Source: Mycobacterium sp. (GTDB lineage Bacteria; Actinomycetota; Actinomycetes; Mycobacteriales; Mycobacteriaceae). From it: a stretch of 64,000 nt of DNA. Below, piece after piece: positions 60,536 through 64,000 of this stretch. Position numbers and translations under genes: made by a program. The notes beneath the pieces were generated by a model. It ran no database searches and was not told the DNA's origin. It was given only the letters and a program-made list of their open reading frames with translations. The DNA is taken from positions 124,001 to 188,000 of the forward strand of contig JACPVR010000023.1 in assembly GCA_016197405.1 (NCBI GenBank). Reading direction: 5' to 3'. Position 1 is the stretch's first letter. Every line of letters starts with the position of its first letter.

Positions 60536-60647
60536 CAGCAGAGTGTCGCAGGTCGCAGTACGCGGTCGTTTCCGAGGGTTGAGTGTGGGTTGAGTATCGT
60601 GCCCAGGCAGCGACTTCCACGGTGGACCTACCTGAAACGGGTGATCG

Positions 60648-61868
60648 GTGACCGAATTACGGCGCAGTCTCGGCATCGCCGACGCGGTGACGATCGGCCT
60701 GGGATCGATGATCGGCGCGGGCATCTTCGCGGCGCTGGCACCGGCGGCCCGGGCCGCAGGGAGCGGACTGCTGATAGGCCTGGCGCTGGCCGCCGTCGTC
60801 GCGTTCTGCAACGCCATATCGTCGGCGCGATTGGCGGCGCTCTATCCGGCCTCGGGTGGCACCTACGTCTACGGCAGGCGGCGCCTCGGCGACTTCTGGG
60901 GATATCTGGCCGGCTGGGGATTCGTGGTCGGCAAGAGCGCGAGCTGTGCGGCCATGGCGCTGACCGTCGGCTTCTATGCCTGGCCGCAGCACGCCCACGC
61001 CGTCGCGGTCGCCGCCGTCATCGCGGTCACCGCCGTCAACTATGTCGGAGTTCAGAAGTCCGCCTTCTTCAGCCGGGCGATCGTGGCGGTGGTGCTCGCG
61101 GTGCTGGCGGCGGTGGTCGTCGGCGTCGTCGGCTCGGGTGCCGATCTCACGCAGCCGGGCGGCGCGGGCCCGGCGGTGTCAGCCGGCGGGGTGCTGCAGT
61201 CGGCGGGATTGTTGTTCTTCGCCTTCGCCGGATATGCCCGGATCGCCACCCTCGGCGAGGAGGTGCGCGACCCCGCGCGGGTCATTCCGCGGGCCATCCT
61301 CATCGCGCTGGGTCTGGCGCTCGTGGTGTACACCGTTGTGGCCGTGGTGGTGTTGGCAGCGCTGGGACCGCAGCGGTTGGCAGCCTCGGTCGCTCCGCTG
61401 GCGGATGCCGTCCGCGTCGCAGGCGTGCCGTGGCTGGTGCCGGTCGTGGGCGTCGGTGCGGTGATCGCGGCACTCGGCTCGCTGCTGGCGCTGGTGCTCG
61501 GGGTGTCGCGGACCACCCTCGCGATGGCCAGGGACCGCCACCTGCCGCATGTGTTGGCGGCGGTGCATCCGCGTTTCGCGGTGCCGCACCGCGCCGAACT
61601 CACCGTCGGTGTCGTGGTGGCGGTGCTGGCGGCGACGGCTGATCTGCGCGCGGCGATCGGGTTCTCGTCGTTTGCGGTACTGATCTACTACGCCATTGCC
61701 AATTCTGCGGCGCTGACTCTGCGGGCCGGCGAAGGGCCGCCCCCGCGGGCCATCCCGATCATCGGTGTGGCGGGCTGCGCGCTGCTGGCGTTCTCGCTTC
61801 CGCTGTCTGCCATCCTGTCCGGTGTGGCGGTGCTGGCGATCGGCGCGGTGTTCTACCGGCGCCGCTAG
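60648..61868 (+). CDS. APC-family amino acid permease
   Basis: 406 residues from GTG 60648, without a strong ribosome site. About 12 membrane helices; the APC signatures are VTIGLGSMIGAGIFAALAPAA in helix 1, YPASGGTYVYGRRRLGDFWGYLAGWG and LLFFAFAGYARIATLGEEVRDPARVIPRAI, as in basic or aromatic amino acid and cationic permeases. Substrate unknown; the neighbouring leuC and its IclR-type regulator suggest amino acid metabolism. Its TAG stop shares CTAG with the opposing IclR gene. Confidence 0.87.
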   Translation: MTELRRSLGIADAVTIGLGSMIGAGIFAALAPAARAAGSGLLIGLALAAVVAFCNAISSARLAALYPASGGTYVYGRRRLGDFWGYLAGWGFVVGKSASCAAMALTVGFYAWPQHAHAVAVAAVIAVTAVNYVGVQKSAFFSRAIVAVVLAVLAAVVVGVVGSGADLTQPGGAGPAVSAGGVLQSAGLLFFAFAGYARIATLGEEVRDPARVIPRAILIALGLALVVYTVVAVVVLAALGPQRLAASVAPLADAVRVAGVPWLVPVVGVGAVIAALGSLLALVLGVSRTTLAMARDRHLPHVLAAVHPRFAVPHRAELTVGVVVAVLAATADLRAAIGFSSFAVLIYYAIANSAALTLRAGEGPPPRAIPIIGVAGCALLAFSLPLSAILSGVAVLAIGAVFYRRR

Positions 61869-62566
61869 AGCCGCCGGGTCAGCGCCTCGGATGCCGCGAG
61901 CAGATCCGTCGCCCACCGGGCACCCGGTCGCCTGCCCATCCGGTCGATCGGGCCGGAAACCGAGATCGCCGCGATCACCGCACCCTTGGCATCGCGCACC
62001 GGCGCACTGACACTTGCCACTCCGGGCTCGCGCTCGGCGGCACTCTGCGCCCAGCCGCGCTTGCGAACCTCGGCCAGCGTGCGGTCGGTGAATTTGGCCG
62101 ATGTCAGCACGCTCTGCTGGGTCGCGGTATCGCTGTAGGCCAGAAGGACTTTGGCTCCGGAGCCGGCCGTCATCGGCAACCGGGTGCCGACCGGCACGGT
62201 ATCGCGCAGTCCCGCAGGTGGTTCCAACGACGCCACGCAGATGCGCGAGGTGCCTTCGCGACGGTAGAGCTGCACGCTTTCCCCGGTGATCTCGCGCAGC
62301 CGCGGTAACACCGCCGCACCGGCGGTCAGCAGCGGATCGTTGACATGTGCGGCGAGCTCGGACAGTGCCGACCCGAGCCGCCACCGGCCTTCGCCGTCGC
62401 GGGCCAGCAGGCGGTGCGTCTCCAGCCCCGCCGCCAACCGGTGAGCCGTGGCCCGCGGTAGGCCGGTGCGCTCGCACAACTCGGCAAGACCGCATGGCGA
62501 TTCGGCTACCGCATGCAGTACGCCCACGGCTTTGTCCAAGACGCCGATACCGCTATCCTGTCTCAC
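61865..62566 (-). CDS. IclR-family regulator (Rv2989-type), probable leuCD regulator
   Basis: 233 residues from GTG 62566. The winged HTH is VLDKAVGVLHAVAESPCGLAELCERTGLPRATAHRLAAGLE, and the effector domain contains GSALSELA, ESVQLYRREG, LPMTAGSGAKVLLAYSD and ASVSAPVRDAKGAVIAAISVSGPIDRM. It is divergent from leuC across 86 bases. Actinobacterial IclR proteins at this place (NdgR/LeuR type) control leuCD and other amino acid genes, so the same is likely here. It shares a CTAG stop with the APC gene. Confidence 0.9.
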   Translation of the reverse strand: MRQDSGIGVLDKAVGVLHAVAESPCGLAELCERTGLPRATAHRLAAGLETHRLLARDGEGRWRLGSALSELAAHVNDPLLTAGAAVLPRLREITGESVQLYRREGTSRICVASLEPPAGLRDTVPVGTRLPMTAGSGAKVLLAYSDTATQQSVLTSAKFTDRTLAEVRKRGWAQSAAEREPGVASVSAPVRDAKGAVIAAISVSGPIDRMGRRPGARWATDLLAASEALTRRL

Positions 62567-62573
62567 AGAGAGA

Positions 62574-62579
62574 TACTAA
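62574..62579 (+). promoter_or_regulatory. Putative -10 element TACTAA of leuC
   Basis: TACTAA would start a transcript at about 62586-62588, some 65 bases before the leuC ATG and exactly at an ATG at 62588 in another frame. It lies eight bases from the start of the divergent IclR gene, where that regulator could act. Confidence 0.4.
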
Positions 62580-62652
62580 CGTCCCGCATGTTGAGATGGC
62601 CAGCCCCATTGCCTCAGCTGCGCGGGCAGCTACGAATCGAATCGAGTTTGCG

Positions 62653-64000
62653 ATGGACCACAACACCCCGTCTGCTGCACCCCGCACCATGGCCGAGAAG
62701 GTCTGGGCCGACCATGTCGTCGCCTCCGCCGAGGGCGAGCCGGATCTGATCTATATCGACCTGCACCTGGTACACGAGGTCACCAGCCCGCAGGCCTTCG
62801 ACGGTCTGCGGCTCGCCGGCCGCGGTGTGCACCGCCCCGATCTGACCATCGCGACCGAGGACCACAACGTCCCGACCGTCGACATCGACAAGCCCATCGC
62901 CGACGAGGTGTCGCGCACCCAGGTGGAGACGCTCCGGCGCAACTGCGAGGAATTCGGCATCCGGCTGCACCCCATGGGGGATGCCGAACAGGGCATCGTG
63001 CACATCATCGGTCCGCAGCTGGGTTTGACCCAGCCGGGTATGACGATCGTGTGCGGTGACAGCCACACCTCCACGCACGGTGCCTTCGGTGCCATCGCGA
63101 TGGGCATCGGCACCTCAGAGGTGGAACATGTGATGGCCACCCAGACCTTGGCGCTCAAACCGTTCAAGACCATGGCGGTCAACGTCGACGGCCAGCTGCC
63201 GCCCGGCGTCAGCGCCAAAGACATCATCCTGGCGGTGATCGCCAAGATCGGAACCGGCGGCGGCCAGGGGCATGTCATCGAATACCGCGGCAGCGCCATC
63301 GAAGCACTGTCGATGGAAGGCCGGATGACGGTCTGCAACATGAGCATCGAGGCCGGCGCGCGCGCCGGCTTGGTGGCCCCCGACGAAACCACCTACGAAT
63401 ACCTCAAGGGGCGCCCGCACGCTCCCACCGGTGCCGACTGGGATCACGCGGTGGCCGCGTGGGATCAGTTGCGCACGGACGACGGTGCCGAATTCGACAC
63501 CGAGGTCTACATCGACGCGTCGACCCTGAGCCCTTTCGTGACCTGGGGTACCAATCCCGGCCAGGGCGTCCCGCTTTCGGCGTCCGTCCCCGATCCCGAG
63601 ATGATGACCGACGACGCCACCAAACAGTCCGCCGAGAAGGCATTGACCTACATGGGGTTAACGCCCGGCGTCCCGATGCGCGATATCGCCGTGGACACCG
63701 TCTTCGTCGGCTCGTGCACCAACGGCCGAATCGAGGACCTGCGCGCGGTGGCCGATGTGCTGCGCGGCAGGCGCGTTGCCGACGGGGTGCGGATGCTCAT
63801 CGTGCCGGGCTCGATGCGGGTACGGGCACAGGCCGAATCCGAAGGACTGGGCGAGATCTTCACCGCCGCGGGAGCGCAGTGGCGCCAAGCCGGATGTTCG
63901 ATGTGCCTGGGGATGAACCCCGACCAGCTGGCACCGGGGGAGCGCTGCGCCTCCACATCGAACCGCAATTTCGAAGGGCGGCAGGGCAAGGGCGGCCGCA
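62653..64000 (+). CDS. leuC: 3-isopropylmalate dehydratase large subunit (3' end outside window)
   Basis: The first 449 residues of LeuC, from ATG 62653, running past the window edge without a stop. AEKVWADHVV, TIVCGDSHTSTHGAFGAIAMGIGTSEVEHVMATQTL (aconitase signature) and MSIEAGARAGLVAPDETT are present. The 4Fe-4S ligands are in VFVGSCTNGRIED (first Cys) and GCSMCLGMNPDQL (second and third). With LeuD it isomerises 2- to 3-isopropylmalate. The small Asp/His-rich start MDHNTPSAAPRT precedes the core. No clear ribosome site is seen. Confidence 0.96.
   Translation, partial: MDHNTPSAAPRTMAEKVWADHVVASAEGEPDLIYIDLHLVHEVTSPQAFDGLRLAGRGVHRPDLTIATEDHNVPTVDIDKPIADEVSRTQVETLRRNCEEFGIRLHPMGDAEQGIVHIIGPQLGLTQPGMTIVCGDSHTSTHGAFGAIAMGIGTSEVEHVMATQTLALKPFKTMAVNVDGQLPPGVSAKDIILAVIAKIGTGGGQGHVIEYRGSAIEALSMEGRMTVCNMSIEAGARAGLVAPDETTYEYLKGRPHAPTGADWDHAVAAWDQLRTDDGAEFDTEVYIDASTLSPFVTWGTNPGQGVPLSASVPDPEMMTDDATKQSAEKALTYMGLTPGVPMRDIAVDTVFVGSCTNGRIEDLRAVADVLRGRRVADGVRMLIVPGSMRVRAQAESEGLGEIFTAAGAQWRQAGCSMCLGMNPDQLAPGERCASTSNRNFEGRQGKGGR

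Overview
The window is a GC-rich (roughly two-thirds G+C, judged by eye) actinobacterial chromosome segment. Gene content, gene order and the many leaderless promoters point to a Mycobacterium/Mycolicibacterium species, probably an environmental rapid grower. Most of the gene order matches, inverted, the M. tuberculosis segment from about Rv3038c down to Rv2988c (recalled from memory, not searched). Insertions absent from that backbone carry sugar and polyol uptake, a signalling protein and a low-GC ATPase island.

Layout. 1-2.3 kb: two methyltransferases and a secreted RsiV-like protein. 2.3-12.6 kb: a GGDEF-like protein, a PQQ-type lipoprotein, a hexapeptide acyltransferase, a large zinc-ribbon/cyclase/ATPase signalling protein, three tandem 62-bp hairpin repeats, and the glycosyltransferase / GH57 / methyltransferase operon linked to methylglucose lipopolysaccharide (MGLP). 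12.8-18.8 kb: electron-transfer flavoprotein etfBA, an OlsB/OlsA-like acyltransferase pair, a cysteine desulfurase and mnmA (tRNA 2-thiouridylation). 18.8-22.9 kb: a mannitol-type PTS locus (polyol dehydrogenase, EIICBA, DeoR regulator). 23-24.7 kb: lpqA-like lipoprotein and a MetE-like protein. 24.7-27.3 kb: a low-GC island with one ATPase-TOPRIM gene, the best candidate here for an undescribed (probably antiphage) system. 27.3-36.8 kb: acyl-CoA ligase, YjbR protein, ligA, an ACT protein, gatC-gatA-pfkA-gatB. 36.8-40.6 kb: Ala/Pro-rich secreted protein, lppZ, doxX and cfp6. 40.6-48.8 kb: branched-chain amino acid genes ilvB-ilvN-ilvC behind a leader-peptide attenuator, then a FAD oxidoreductase, serA and leuB. 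48.8-56.0 kb: a complete xylose regulon (xylA, xylFGH, ROK regulator, xylulokinase) with two matching putative operators. 56-60 kb: MFS transporter, FAH-family hydrolase, gltX, tRNA-Gln(CUG) and tRNA-Glu(CUC). 60-64 kb: FDOR/PNPOx protein, APC permease, IclR regulator and the divergent, window-truncated leuC.

Functional links. GltX, GatCAB and the tRNA-Gln/tRNA-Glu genes form the indirect Gln-tRNA route used by organisms lacking GlnRS. ilvBNC, leuB, leuC and the IclR gene form most of a branched-chain amino acid block. The iscS-like desulfurase and mnmA overlap by one base and should feed each other sulfur. The xyl cluster is self-contained: uptake, isomerase, kinase and regulator. All function statements rest on motifs read in the translated sequence and remembered families; no database search was run.
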